64,000 nt of DNA from Closterium sp. Naga37s-1 (taxonomy: Eukaryota > Streptophyta > Zygnematophyceae > Desmidiales > Closteriaceae). The DNA is taken from contig CANJKZ010000723.1 in NCBI GenBank assembly GCA_947471745.1, positions 5,373,001-5,437,000 on the forward strand, written 5' to 3'. Position numbers and translations under genes: made by a program. The notes under the pieces were generated by a model. That model did not search any database. It was given only the letters and a program-made list of their open reading frames with translations, and was not told the DNA's origin. Below, piece after piece: positions 10,777 through 20,720 of this stretch; positions within the stretch are counted from its first letter, which is position 1, and the number at the start of each line of letters is the position of its first letter.

Positions 10777-10973
10777 CACCCCCATAGGCAAAGTGGGGGA
10801 GAACAAGAGGTAACAAGACCAGTCAAGCAAAGCAAAGCAAGCTCAGGGTGGATCACAACGTCACCACACAGTCCGAGCACAAGAGCAAGGCCACAAGGCC
10901 AGTTCACATGCAAGATCATATATAAAGGTAAACAAGCAAGTGCAGGTATAGAAAGATCACAGTACAAGCAAGG

Positions 10974-12395
10974 TCAAGAAGTGAGCAAGTGAGGCCAAGT
11001 AGGCACAAGACCTAGCATCGTACAGAAGCGCTGATGATCACAAGGCGGAAGTGCCTTGGTAAAGATATCAGCAGTGTTGGCCTCAGAGGCCACGTAAGCA
11101 AGGCGCAGCTGACCACGCTGCTGCAGCTCACGAGCAAGGAAGTAGCGAAGAGCAATGTGCTTCGTTCTGTGCTCCACTCTGTGCTCCCGACACAAGGCCA
11201 GCATGGCCTTGTTGTCTACGTACAGAACTGGAGGAGAACGAGGCGGCTCTCCTAGGTCAGTCAGCAGGTAGGTGAGCCAACGTAGCTCCTGTGCATCCAT
11301 GGCCCCCGCGTAGATCTCAGCCTCACAGCTGGAGCCGAGAACAGAAGACGAGCGGGTAGACCGCCATGAAACAGAGCCGGAGCCAAGGCTGAAGGTGTAA
11401 CCCTGTGACGACCGCTGCGTAGCCTGGTCGTCAGCCCAAGAAGCGTCTGCGTGACCTGTGAGGACCACTCGACGTCGCCCTCCAAGCACTAGCCCCATGC
11501 CCGACGTACTGCACAAGTAGCGCAACACCCTCTTCGCTGCAGCCATGTGCTCTGGTCGGTGTCTCCCAGGAGCAACATAGCGTGCCAAGATGCTAAGAGG
11601 GTATGCTAGGTCAGGTCGTGTGCAGGTCATCAGGTACATGAGGCAGCCAACAAGCTCTGGGTACGGGCCACTCGGCTCTACGGACTCATCCGAAGGCAGA
11701 GCTGAGAGCGAGTGGCGAGTAGACAGAGGAGTGGCCTGAGGCGAGGAGTACGTGAAGCCGAAGCGCTGAAGGACCTGCTGCACCATGTGTGACTGAGTCA
11801 GGGTAATGGTGCGCTGTGCTCTGTCCCGGGTGATCTGCAAGCCAAGGTAGCTGCGCAGTTCACCCAGGTCTGTGCAAGTGTGTCTCTTCTGCAGCTCCGA
11901 CTTCACGTGGGCGAGACCAGCAGTGTCAGCAGTGGCAAAGACCAAGTCGTCGACGTACACGAGGATGTAGAACGGCGGCAAAGAGGTGTCGGTGCGCAGA
12001 AACAGCGATGGGTCGGCAGTAGACGGAGCAAACCCAAGAGTCGCAAGTGTAGTCCTCAGTGTGTCGTGCCACTTTCGGGGCGACTGGCGGAGACCGTAGA
12101 CTGGCCGCCGGAGGCTCCACTGGGTACCAGGAGGAAACGACCCAGTGAAGCCAGGTGGGCGGCGCAGCCAGATCTCCTCGTGCAGGCTGCCCTGCAGGAA
12201 AGCTGTGCTGAAGTCAAGAGAGTGAAGCTCGTAGTCGCGCTGAGCGGCTATGTGCAGCAGCACCCGAAGAGTGGTCATCTTCGGGGTGGGAGAGAAGGTC
12301 TGAAAGTAGTCAACTCCCTGCCGCTGACTGAAGCCTCGAGCCACGGAACGCGCCTTGAAGACAGGCGGAGAACCCGGCGGCCGCTTCACCCTGAA
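10974..12395 (-). pseudogene. Copia B: reverse transcriptase and RNase H
   Basis: About 470 residues from VKRPPGSPPVFKARSVARG to the terminal stop. RT signatures are LDFSTAFLQGS, VYGLRQSPRKWH and catalytic YVDDLVFA. RNase H has HADASW, SSCEAEIYAGAMDAQELRW, YVDNKAM and HIALRYF, and the protein ends ADIFTKALPPCDHQRF. The frame itself is clean. It is offset from the upstream frame by a 1-bp deletion near 12395 (GTGGTTTTC, against GTGGATTTTC in A and F). As in all Copia elements, RT copies the RNA into DNA and RNase H removes the RNA strand. Confidence 0.93.
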
Positions 12396-13222
12396 AACCA
12401 CATGCCAATGACGATGTTCGCCCCAGGTGGGGGAAACTCGTCGACGTAGGTGCCTGTGGACTTCCAGGAAGCCATCTCTGCGTCCATGTCTGACTGCCAC
12501 TGTGAGGAGTAGTGACCCTCGATCGCCTCAGCGTACGATCGAGGAGTCAGGATGTCTGGTGCATCCGGGTCTCCCTCAGGGGCAATCAGCGTTGACACGA
12601 GATGAGGCAAAGCAGCAGCAAAACAGTGGAACTCCCCCTGCCTGTCCTCAAGGACGTCCGTGCTAAGAGCACACTCACCCCCGACGGACGGAGGACAGAC
12701 AGACTCGGACTAAGCAACGAGACTAGCGGCGTAGTCTAGACGACAGCGAGCAGCAAAGTCGACAAGCTCAGCAACTAAGGCAGACGCAGCAGTGGACTCA
12801 AAGGAAGGGTCAGTGACAGCAGTAGCCAGGAGACGCGTGACAGTAGGACTGGCAGCACGAAGAGAGTCAGACTCCGGGTCAGCAAGAACAGGAAGAGAGG
12901 TCTCTGGAGGAGACGGCAACGGGACACGCAGAGGAGCAGTGGAAGGACGCAGTGCCATCTGGTGTGTGCCTGGGACCGCAGGAGGACGCGGACGCGGAGC
13001 ACGACCACTAATGCGAGCAGCACGAACAGGCGACGCAGGACGAGACGCAGGCTCACGACGCTCAGCAAGACCTCCAGTAGGACCAGTGTAGGGAGAAGGA
13101 GCAGGTAGGGGGGAGGCGGGCTGTAACTGTGACCGCGACTGGACAGGCTGTGGACACTCTAAGGGAGGAGCAGGACCAGTAGAGGGCGGGAGAACAAGAA
13201 CCTGCTCAAGGAGCGGAACAAA
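12396..13222 (-). pseudogene. Copia B: Ser/Pro linker before RT
   Basis: Same frame as the upstream gag-pol. It encodes a Ser/Pro/Arg-rich segment, then SPTVTRLLATAVTDPSFES and LVDFAARCRLDYAASLVA, followed by TAG (12710-12712) where A has GAG. It ends with MPHLVSTLIAPEGDPDAPDI and PRSYAEAIEGHYSSQW, the conserved lead-in to Copia RT. The function of the linker is unknown. The conserved ATVVTDPSFE segment is shared by A, F and, in diverged form, N and K. Confidence 0.85.
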
Positions 13223-14647
13223 TTACGGCCTCGGCCGCGCAGCGCCTCCAGAACCAGCAGGGACAGCACCAGTACCCCCAGCGGCAGCACCAACGCCAGC
13301 AGCACCTCCAGCTCCAAAAGCGCCAACTCCAGCACCCTCAGAAGCACCAGCGCCAGCAGAACCACCAGCGCCAACACCCCCAGCAGCTCCAGCTCCAGCA
13401 GCTCCAGCAGCTCCAGCAGCACCAACTCCAGCAGGACCGTCAGCTCCAGTACCGCCAGAAGCTCCAGCAGTACCTCCAGCAGGACTTACTCCAGCAGCCC
13501 CAGCAGCACCCCCAGGCCCAGCAGCTCTAGTACCGCCAGTACGAGCACCTCCAGGACCAGCAGCAGCAGTAGTACCTCCAGCTCCAGCAGCACGGCTCCA
13601 GCGCCGGGCAAACCACTCGCGCAGCTCCTGCGGAGAGAGTAGCTCCCGCCTCGACGAAGCACCGCCAGAGGCCACACGAGCAGACCCAGCACCTCCAGGC
13701 TCCGCACCCCCAGGCTCCAAACCCCCAGGCTCAGCACCCCCTGGCTCCGCAACCCCGGGCTCAGCACCCCTACACTCAGCACCCCCAGGCTCAGCACCCC
13801 TAGACTCAGCACCCCCAGGCTCCGCACCCCCAGGCTCAGCACCCCCAGACCCGGCACCCGCAGGCTCAGCGCCCCTAGCAGCACCAGAGTCAACAGCTAC
13901 CTCGACAGGCTCGACTGCGTCTACCTGGGACACACCTGACGGGGCAGGACCCTGAGGGGGGAGAGGGTCTACTGGGGGAGGACCTGGCGCAAGGAAGAGC
14001 GGCGGCGGGGGGAGGGGCGCAGTGCGGTAGGGGAAGAGACGGTAGTAAGGCACCGACTCGTCAAAGGTGGCGTCCTGGGAGGACAGAACACGGCGCGAGG
14101 TGGGGTGGTAAAACTGCCAACCAGGCGCGTCAGGGGGGAAGCCAAGGAAGACGCAGGGAACAGCACGGGGGGACAGCTTGTCCGCAGACAAGTCGCGGAC
14201 AAACGCCCGAGATCCCCAGACCCGAAACGCAGACGCATTGCCAACCTTCCCCGTCCACCGCAAGGTGGGGGAGGTCTCTGGCAAGGAGACCCGGGGCTGA
14301 AGGTTGAGCTGATGCGCTGCGTACTGAACCGCAAACGGCCACAGAAAATGGGGAGCAGCCGCATGGATCATGGACGTACGAGCGACGTCCATGACCATGC
14401 CAATGCGGCGCTCAGCAATCCCATTTTGCTGTGGAGAGGCCGGAAGCGTGAAGGTCTGGCGGATGCCCTGTGCATGACAGAAGGCTCCCAGACGGGCAGA
14501 GGAAAACTCCCCGCCTTTGTCAGAGTGCAGACGCAGAACAGGAAAGTCCGAGCCGAAAATCTCTCTGAGCTGGAGACGAGCTGCGCGGATCCAGTTGATC
14601 AACACCTCAGTGACGTCACCCTTGCTGCACAAGGGGAACACCGTGGT
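13223..14647 (-). pseudogene. Copia B: integrase core and Gly/Ala linker
   Basis: Continues the frame after the stop at 14648. The integrase core has LHSDKGGEF with the second Asp and QNGIAERRIGMVMD with the catalytic Glu, then RWTGKVGNAS, VPCVFLGF and DATFDES. After this come GGAEP repeats, one SPQELREWFARR motif (about 13611-13633) and a Gly/Ala-rich tract. It ends with TAA at 13223-13225, where F has the Tyr codon TAC. This stop and the one at 14648 are both C-to-A changes of TAC. Confidence 0.9.
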
Positions 14648-16900
14648 TTAACGCGAGTAGTCGTCAACCACCAACAGGAAGTAACGCTCGTGACCCTGGC
14701 CACGGACGCGGGCGGGGCCCCACACGTCCATGTGAAGAGTCTGCAGGGGAGCCTCTGTCGGAGGAAACTCGGAGGAGTGAGGGGCGGCGCGCTGCCGCCC
14801 CTCGACGCAGGGAACGCAGGTAGGGGCAGGCCCCGGAGGGAGGGGAGGGAGGGACCGGGGGAGACCAGAGACAAGGACACGGGAGGCCATGCCTCGGAGA
14901 CGAGGCAGGGAGGGGTGACCAAGGCGGTGGTGCCAAAGGAGAGTCTGGTGGGACAGGAGACGACACGAGCAGGGAGCAGACTTAGGACCAGACCTGGACG
15001 CTGCAGCAAACACCTGACTCGACGCAGCTACCTGACCAGACGCAGCAACCGGAGGAGACTCAGTAGTCAGTGTGTACAGGCTCGACCCCGGTCGACGGGT
15101 AAACGTGGCCAAGTGTCGGCCCGTCCGAGCACACGTACAGTGGGTCACCCGTTGACTCGCAGGAGTGAACTGGTCAACCCCCCGATCCTGTAGATCAGCA
15201 CCACTCACCAAGTTCGTAGAGAACGAGGGGAGGTAGAGACCTGACAGGGTGCCAGAGGGGGCTGCCGGGCACGGTAAGACAGTGGAGAAGCTAGCAAGGA
15301 CAGGACCCCCAGAGGGGTCCGCCAGGGAGACCGCAACCGGCCGACTAAGCGGCGTAAGCGTGGTGCGGTCTCGAAAGAAGGAGCGAGAAGCACCCGAGTC
15401 AAGGTTGAAGGTGTGTAAGGCCTGAGCCGACGTGGTACCTGAGAGAGCAGACTCATCAGCACCTGGGGCAGCAGACGCACTAGCACCTAGAGCAGCAGCC
15501 TCACCAGCACCGAGAGCAGCAGCCGCAATGCCCGGGTCAGGCGGAACACACAGGTAACAGTCACCCTCATCACTAGTGGACACAGCATACATGGCAGCAA
15601 GAATAGCATCATAGTCAAGATCAAAGATAGCAACCCCCGCCCTAGACAGCTCTCCCCAGCGAGGGATCTCAGTGGCGTCAGGGAACTGGTGACGCCAAGC
15701 GTCCGTCAGGCGGCCGAAGCAGCGCTGGGTGGAGTGCGAGCCCCCGCACTGCTCACCAGCGTGGTCGCCAGTACGGAGGACGTAGGTACAGGGACCAGTA
15801 CCCCCACCTCGCTGACGCCCAGCGTACCACTCACGCAGCTGCTGGGGGGACGGGGTCTCACGAGTGCGCTGCTGCTGCTGGCGCTGACCACCACCGGAGC
15901 CACTCCTCTGTGCAGAGCCGCGACCAGCTCCACCGCCGCCGCCGCCGCCGCCTCCGCCGCCTCCGCTCCCACCGCCACCGCCGCCGCCTCCTCCGCCTCC
16001 ACTGCTGCCACCGACACCTCCACCCCCGCCACCACTCCCACCACCACCCCCACCCCCTCCACTGCCTCCACCGCCACCTCCACCGCCCCCGCCAGTCCCT
16101 CCAGCGCCCTTGCCCCCCTTGCCCTTGCCTGTGCGGCGTCTCCCGCTAGGGGCAGACGCAGCACCGACCGACTCGAAACCAACGAGGTCGGCCGCAGCAG
16201 CAGAAGCAACAGAGGGCAAGAGGGGGGAGGGGGAACACCCCTCAAAGACGGGGGTACGAGGGTCACCACGAGAGGCTCCTACAGCGACTATGCTCTTCTC
16301 TGCTGCCAGGAGGCGCTCCTCGAGGAGGTCAACGGTGAGTGTGGTGGGGCAAACTGAGAGGAAGTGGTCCCTGACTAAGTGAAGGGAGTTAGGGAGCCGA
16401 GTGACTATGTAGTAGAGGGTGATGTACATGGGGGGGGGGTTCTTGGCGCAGAACTCAGCAGGAAGCGCAGCGCGGTAGCGGGTGTCACTAGTGCGAAGGT
16501 GCGTAATGAGGTCAGCAACTGTAGGAAAGGCGGCTAGGTCAGGGAACAGGTACGGCAGTATGAGGCGGCTACGGGCAGCAGTGGCAGGGGAAGAGTAGCG
16601 TGCAATGACAGCGTCGTACAAGGTCTTAGCACTCTTGTACTGACTAAAGTGCGCGCGCTCAGTGGACGGCAAGTGACTACGCACAGCAAGACGGGCAGCA
16701 GCATCGCGTGTGGCCCACTGTGAGTGATCAGTGCTGTCAGCATCAGCAGCAGGGGCAGGAGAGGCGCCAGAGGTGAGATCAAACAGTGAGAGACCGTCTT
16801 TCCTATCGCACTGTAGGAAAAGCTGCAGATCATCGACCCAGACCTCAAAGTCAACAGCCCTACCCTCAGCATCAAAGACGAGGACGCTAGGGGTAGCCAT
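14648..16900 (-). CDS. Copia B: gag, protease and integrase N-terminus (750 aa)
   Basis: The longest clean frame in the window. It starts at an ATG (16898-16900) shared with F. Residues 1-240 are the gag N-terminal domain (FDAEGRAVDFEVWVDDLQLF, then TADLITHLRTSD-like and AAEKSIVAVGASRGDPRTP segments). A Gly-rich stretch of about 80 residues, a QQQQ run, one SPQQLREWYAGRQ motif and a Cys/His cluster C-X13-C-X3-H-X4-C follow. The protease site is LDSGASRSFF near residue 500. Next come the GAG-pre-integrase region HHRLGHPSLPRLRG, CVPCVEGRQ and the first integrase Asp in MDVWGPA. It ends at TAA in the place of a conserved Tyr. Confidence 0.93.
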   Translation of the reverse strand: MATPSVLVFDAEGRAVDFEVWVDDLQLFLQCDRKDGLSLFDLTSGASPAPAADADSTDHSQWATRDAAARLAVRSHLPSTERAHFSQYKSAKTLYDAVIARYSSPATAARSRLILPYLFPDLAAFPTVADLITHLRTSDTRYRAALPAEFCAKNPPPMYITLYYIVTRLPNSLHLVRDHFLSVCPTTLTVDLLEERLLAAEKSIVAVGASRGDPRTPVFEGCSPSPLLPSVASAAAADLVGFESVGAASAPSGRRRTGKGKGGKGAGGTGGGGGGGGGGSGGGGGGGGSGGGGGGVGGSSGGGGGGGGGGGSGGGGGGGGGGGGAGRGSAQRSGSGGGQRQQQQRTRETPSPQQLREWYAGRQRGGGTGPCTYVLRTGDHAGEQCGGSHSTQRCFGRLTDAWRHQFPDATEIPRWGELSRAGVAIFDLDYDAILAAMYAVSTSDEGDCYLCVPPDPGIAAAALGAGEAAALGASASAAPGADESALSGTTSAQALHTFNLDSGASRSFFRDRTTLTPLSRPVAVSLADPSGGPVLASFSTVLPCPAAPSGTLSGLYLPSFSTNLVSGADLQDRGVDQFTPASQRVTHCTCARTGRHLATFTRRPGSSLYTLTTESPPVAASGQVAASSQVFAAASRSGPKSAPCSCRLLSHQTLLWHHRLGHPSLPRLRGMASRVLVSGLPRSLPPLPPGPAPTCVPCVEGRQRAAPHSSEFPPTEAPLQTLHMDVWGPARVRGQGHERYFLLVVDDYSR

Positions 16901-17637
16901 GACAGCAGTAGTAGCAGTAGCAGCAGTAGCAGCAGTAGCAGCAGTAGTAGCAGGAGCAGCAGTGCGGCGACGCTCTTACCAGGGCAGAGGGCCGCAAGTG
17001 GTGGGGCAGGGCCGAGGCGCACCGGCAGGGACGGGCCGAGGTGCGCAGGCAGAGCCGAGGCGCGTCGGCAGGGACGAGCCGAGGCGCACCGGCAGGGACG
17101 GGCCGAGGCGCGCCGCCAGGGACGGGCCGAGGCGCGCCGGCTGGTACGGGCCGAGGCGCGCCGGCAGGGTCGGGCCGAGGCGCGCCGGTGGCTGCTGCTG
17201 GTGACGGCTGCGGCTGCTGCAGTAGGGGCGGCGACGGTGGGCCACGAAGGGGCCGAGAAGGGCGGCGCGAGGGGACGTAAGGGGCCGACGAGGGCGGCGC
17301 GAGGGGCCGTAAGGGGCCGACGAGGGCGGCGCGAGGGGCCGTAAGGGGCCTACGAGGGCGGCGCGAGGGGCCGTAAGGGGCCGACGAGGGCGGCGCGAGG
17401 GGCCGACGGGCAGCGCGAGGGGCCGTAAGGGGCCGTAAGGGCGGCGTGAGGGGCCGTAAGGGGCCGCTAAGGGCGGCGCGAGGGGCCGTAAGGGGCCGCG
17501 AAGGGCCGTGAGAGGGGCCTGTAAGGGCGACACGAAGGGGCCGTGAGGGGCCGTGAGAGGGCGCGACGGTAGGGAGGGCACACGGGGCGCGACTCGGGCA
17601 GGAGCGAAGCGCGCTCCGGGCAGGAAAAAAAAATCGT
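16901..17637 (-). repeat. Leader of B with trinucleotide and minisatellite arrays
   Basis: Directly upstream of the gag ATG is a trinucleotide array of GCAGTA/GCAGCA (about 16902-16965 on the plus strand). F has the same kind of array at 30340-30405. Further upstream lie units of about 24 bp containing CGAGGCGCGCCGGCAGGGAC (about 17010-17195) and units of about 33 bp containing GAGGGGCCGTAAGGGGCCG (about 17255-17530). Long frames run across them, but they follow from the composition. The leader is about 780 bp. Confidence 0.85.
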
Positions 17638-17683
17638 GGTGGGCCCTGAGAAGTGTTCCCACTAGGGAACCTGCTCTATACCA
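17638..17683 (-). other. PBS and leader motif of Copia B
   Basis: On the minus strand TGGTATAGAGC starts at 17683, directly after the LTR, and GGGCCCACC occupies 17646-17638. The PBS is a variant of the initiator-Met complement TGGTATCAGAGC with CAGAGC changed to AGAGC; K and N1 share this variant. Confidence 0.9.
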
Positions 17684-17813
17684 TGTGAAGAAATGAGGAA
17701 GGAATGAATGAACTAGCAAGCAGGTGGGTACAAGTAGGAAAACCTAAAAGTGTTGTACCCCATATTGTCTACCCCACTACAGCCTACACAGACTATAGCA
17801 TATGAGTTTGACA
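17684..17813 (-). repeat. 5' LTR of Copia B
   Basis: 130 bp. The plus-strand end AGTTTGACA is followed by the GCCCG duplication at 17814-17818. One base differs from the 3' copy. Confidence 0.95.
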
Positions 17814-17818
17814 GCCCG

Positions 17819-17879
17819 TCAACCCCATGCCCTCGGCGACCGTGATGACCGACTTGTTGTCCACTCGCAGGACAGTCGG
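17819..17879 (-). pseudogene. Copia D: RNase H piece between B and C
   Basis: These 61 bp lie between two insertions. They match 37284-37340 of element G (CTCGGCGACCGTGATGACCG against CTCAGCGACCGTGATTGCCG), inside the RNase H segment that reads MDNMSAITVAEGLGLTG in G. This shows that B and C are inserted only about 65 bp apart in D. Confidence 0.88.
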
Positions 17880-18247
17880 TGTGAGAGTACGACGGCTTAT
17901 GCCAGCTATGCTTGCTTGCCTTTACTTTATAATGCTTTTTCTAGCATAGGATAATTATATGCATGCATGAATTGCTTGATTTCCTAGGCTAGGTGCATTC
18001 CTATATTTTATTATAGTTATAGCACCGAGCTAGGTTGCGTGCACTGAATTCTGGCTTTTTGGTTGCCACCGAATTGCCTTCTACCAAATTCGGTAAGGAT
18101 CTGTTCGGGACGCTTCGCGACCCGCGGAACCTTCGCGTAACACCTGGTTACGGGGCCTTGTGTCGAGCCTATATATAGCCTCGTGTTGTACCCAGGTGAT
18201 CATTCAATTCAAATTCTCTTTTCTGAGCTCGATCCTAGATCCTCACA
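17880..18247 (+). repeat. 5' LTR of Gypsy C
   Basis: Begins TGTGAGAGTACG and ends ATCCTCACA, 368 bp. Most differences from the 3' copy are transitions. Confidence 0.95.
18169..18178 (+). promoter_or_regulatory. TATA box in the C LTR
   Basis: CTATATATAG lies about 70 bp before the LTR end and is conserved in the 3' LTR (about 23658-23667). The spacing fits RNA polymerase II initiation near GTTGTACCC. No experimental start site is known. Confidence 0.6.
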
Positions 18248-18249
18248 CT

Positions 18250-18264
18250 TGGTAATCAGAGCCC
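18250..18264 (+). other. PBS of Gypsy C
   Basis: TGGTAATCAGAGCCC begins two bases after the LTR. It resembles the initiator-Met complement TGGTATCAGAGC with one inserted A. Confidence 0.85.
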
Positions 18265-18405
18265 GTTTACACGCGAAGTTCTTTCGACTGCTAAAACCAG
18301 TCTTCAAAAAACCGCGGGGGCGACGCAGTCAAACATCGATTTCGGGTACGTAAAACCGGTTCCGTGTTTTTCACTCCCCCTCGATTCGGTTTTTCAGACG
18401 CGTTG

Positions 18406-19392
18406 ATGTCAGGCATGGAGGGCCAAGGCAACAACTACGCGACTACGAGCGACATTGCGAGCCTCCGCACCGACATGGAGCAGACGCAGGCGACGCTTCG
18501 TCGACTCGAGGCTTTTCTGACAAGCCAACCAGGGTTCGCCACCGCAGCAGCAGCGACCGCAGCGACTGCAGCACCGACAACTCCAGCAGCAGTGGCGACA
18601 CCGACATTTCACGGACCAATGGCACCACTGTCGCCGAACCTCGAAGCAGCACGACCGAGGCTCCCGGAGGCGTTCGATCCAAGCGCGAAGGGATCCGACG
18701 TCCGGCGATTCGTGGCCACCCTCGAAATTTACTTCGAGGCCATTGGCTGTTCGACCCCGCAACACGACGCAGCAAGGATTCGGCTCGCAGCGACACTCTT
18801 ACGTGGACCGGCTCTCGAATGGATTTACTACACCGACGTAGCCCGCGGGGAGAAAACGTGGCAGCAGTTTCGGGCAGATTTAATCGAGCGTTTCGAACCA
18901 ATTAATACGACCTACATGGCACGGCAGCAAATACACCGACACAAGCAATACAGTAGTGTAGGACAGTACACGCAGCAGATGGAGTTACTGTTCAACCGCA
19001 TCACCGACCTGACCGAAGGCGAAAAAATCCAGGCGTACACCGAAGGGTTAAAAATGGAGATTCGGCGGCAGGTGATTGCGGCGAATTACAACAGCTACAG
19101 AGACATCGTGCGTGCTGCCGAGCGATACAACGCGCTGACTCGAGGTCAACCCGAAACACGACGCTTCACGCCGAACCGTACATTCGGCACGGAGCGATCG
19201 GCACCCCCCACGTTCGTCGAACCGATGGATATCGACAAATACGACGTGAAGCAGCAGCCGACAAAATGCGAATTTTGCGGCGCAGCAGGGCATCAGTTTT
19301 TGTCGTGCTACAAAATGAAGAAAGCACGTGCGGCACTCCAAGACGGAAACAGTGGAGCACCCCCGAAGTCAAAAAACGGGAATCGCCAGTAG
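18406..19392 (+). CDS. gag: Gypsy C: gag (nucleocapsid) protein
   Basis: 328 residues from the ATG at 18406 (MSGMEGQGNN). The frame is open further upstream only from a GTG at 18364. A short coiled-coil-like segment (SLRTDMEQTQATLRRLEAF) and an Ala/Thr-rich stretch precede the retrotransposon gag domain (RRFVATLEIYFEAIG to GLKMEIRRQVIAA). A classical zinc knuckle [14 protein letters not shown] (C-X2-C-X4-H-X4-C) lies near the C-terminus. Gag forms the particle and binds the RNA. The next frame overlaps by about 125 bp in -1, so pol may be made by -1 frameshifting. Confidence 0.9.
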   Translation: MSGMEGQGNNYATTSDIASLRTDMEQTQATLRRLEAFLTSQPGFATAAAATAATAAPTTPAAVATPTFHGPMAPLSPNLEAARPRLPEAFDPSAKGSDVRRFVATLEIYFEAIGCSTPQHDAARIRLAATLLRGPALEWIYYTDVARGEKTWQQFRADLIERFEPINTTYMARQQIHRHKQYSSVGQYTQQMELLFNRITDLTEGEKIQAYTEGLKMEIRRQVIAANYNSYRDIVRAAERYNALTRGQPETRRFTPNRTFGTERSAPPTFVEPMDIDKYDVKQQPTKCEFCGAAGHQFLSCYKMKKARAALQDGNSGAPPKSKNGNRQ

Positions 19393-20720
19393 TCGCGGAT
19401 CGACCTGGCGATCGCGTAAAGATCCGAAAAGCAGAAAAAGGCGACGACGTGGCGACTTCGGAGCGGGTGAAAAAAGGAGAAAATGATGGCGCGAATCTAA
19501 AACGTCACGACCGGCCGGCATCAGGGGAAATCGCCGAGGCGAATGGAGGCTCCACGAAAAAAGACTCTGCACCGACCGGAAAACTCCAGCCAAACACCCA
19601 CGAAAGTAAGAACTCGTTAAAAGTATCCTATAAAGATACTCTAACTCAGAATATTGCTTCTCGTGGTTTTCAAGCCTTTGAAAAACTCAGGGGAGGTTTA
19701 GAGGACAAGAAAAAGCCTTTAGAAATTATTCAGGTACCTGAGAAGTTGGGCAAAGTACTACGGAGCGTAGAAAAGGGTCGTGCGTTCCGTGGAGTTAATA
19801 TTCTCTCCCCGCAGCACAGTGTTAAGGCTCCCCGTTGCCCACATGTGAAGCCTACACAGCTGCCAAGGCTTAGAGGAGACATCCAGGCTCAAGAGAAATT
19901 ATACAAGCCTCGGAAAAATCCTCCTACCCCCCAGGTGAAGTTGGAAAGCGCTGAGTCAAGTATAGGAAATAGGGAAGGTATTAAGTTTGATGTACCCTAT
20001 GATCCTATTAATGAGACCCTCTTTGGCTACTCAGCGCAGCAGACACCACTACTCCTCGAGGTGTTATGCAATGGGCGACGTCTCCAGGCACTGGTGGACA
20101 GCGGTGCATCTCACTCGGTGTGTGACCACGGAGCATTGGAGAAAATTGGAGAGAAGGCGGAAGAGACCCAGTTTTCAGCAACCATGGTGGACGGTACGAA
20201 GCTTCCTATCCACGGCGAAGCATCACTGCAGCTGCATATCGGTGCGTTGAGGTGGAAGCCGAAGCTACCAGTCACCAACATCAAAGGGTTAGATTTTATC
20301 TTGGGTCGAGATTTCCTGAAGCGGTTCAACCCCGAGATCGATTGGGTCAACAGCAAGGTGTGCATCTACAACAACGGGAAGCGGATAGCACTGCGAAGCT
20401 GGACGGATACAGGGGACGTACCTGAAACGACACTGGCACGGTTCGAACAGACGGTGAACGAGAGTAACACGGGTTACCTAGCACTGGTCATGGCAGCAAC
20501 AGAGGAGGAGAAGCCGAGTTCCGAGCTCCCTGCAGCAGTAAAGAAGGTCTTGGAGCAATACAAGGATATAATGCCCGACGACCTACCTGCAGGCGTACCT
20601 CCAGCACGCACCCACGAGCACGAGATCGTGGAGGAACCAGGTGCGAAACCCGTCTCACGTGCACCATACCGACTAAGTCCGACCGAACTGACAGACATGA
20701 AGAAACAGATAGAGTATCTA
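19266..20720 (+). CDS. Gypsy C: protease region of pol
   Basis: Frame -1 relative to gag. The start shown is the first possible one inside the overlap; a frameshift product would enter near 19390. A charged Lys/Glu-rich linker of about 200 residues precedes the aspartic protease, with active site [12 protein letters not shown] and flap-type segment [14 protein letters not shown]. After it comes the lead-in to RT ([20 protein letters not shown], then MKKQIEYL). The frame is then lost at about 20720, where roughly 20 bp are missing compared with the usual family sequence. Protease and RT are therefore out of frame. Confidence 0.87.

Larger units (their letters stand above)
10647..17813 (-). mobile_element. 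Copia LTR retrotransposon B (minus), nearly intact
   Basis: A 7.2-kb element with LTRs of 130 bp that differ at one position by eye, so it is the youngest Copia insertion here. The target duplication is GCCCG at 10642-10646 and 17814-17818. It sits inside the RNase H region of D. The order on the minus strand is gag, protease, integrase, linker, RT, RNase H. Defects are TAA at 14648-14650, TAA at 13223-13225, TAG at 12710-12712 and a 1-bp loss near 12395. It would need helper proteins to move. Confidence 0.96.

Noticed and set aside
10974..12500. Diversity-generating retroelement or group II intron RT
   Set aside because: The RT has the Copia YVDD, RNase H and LTR context; no template/variable repeat pair or intron structure is seen.
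15689..16357. Thr/Pro-rich open frame on the plus strand
   Set aside because: Antisense to the Gly-rich gag tract of B, which has clear gag and protease homology on the other strand.
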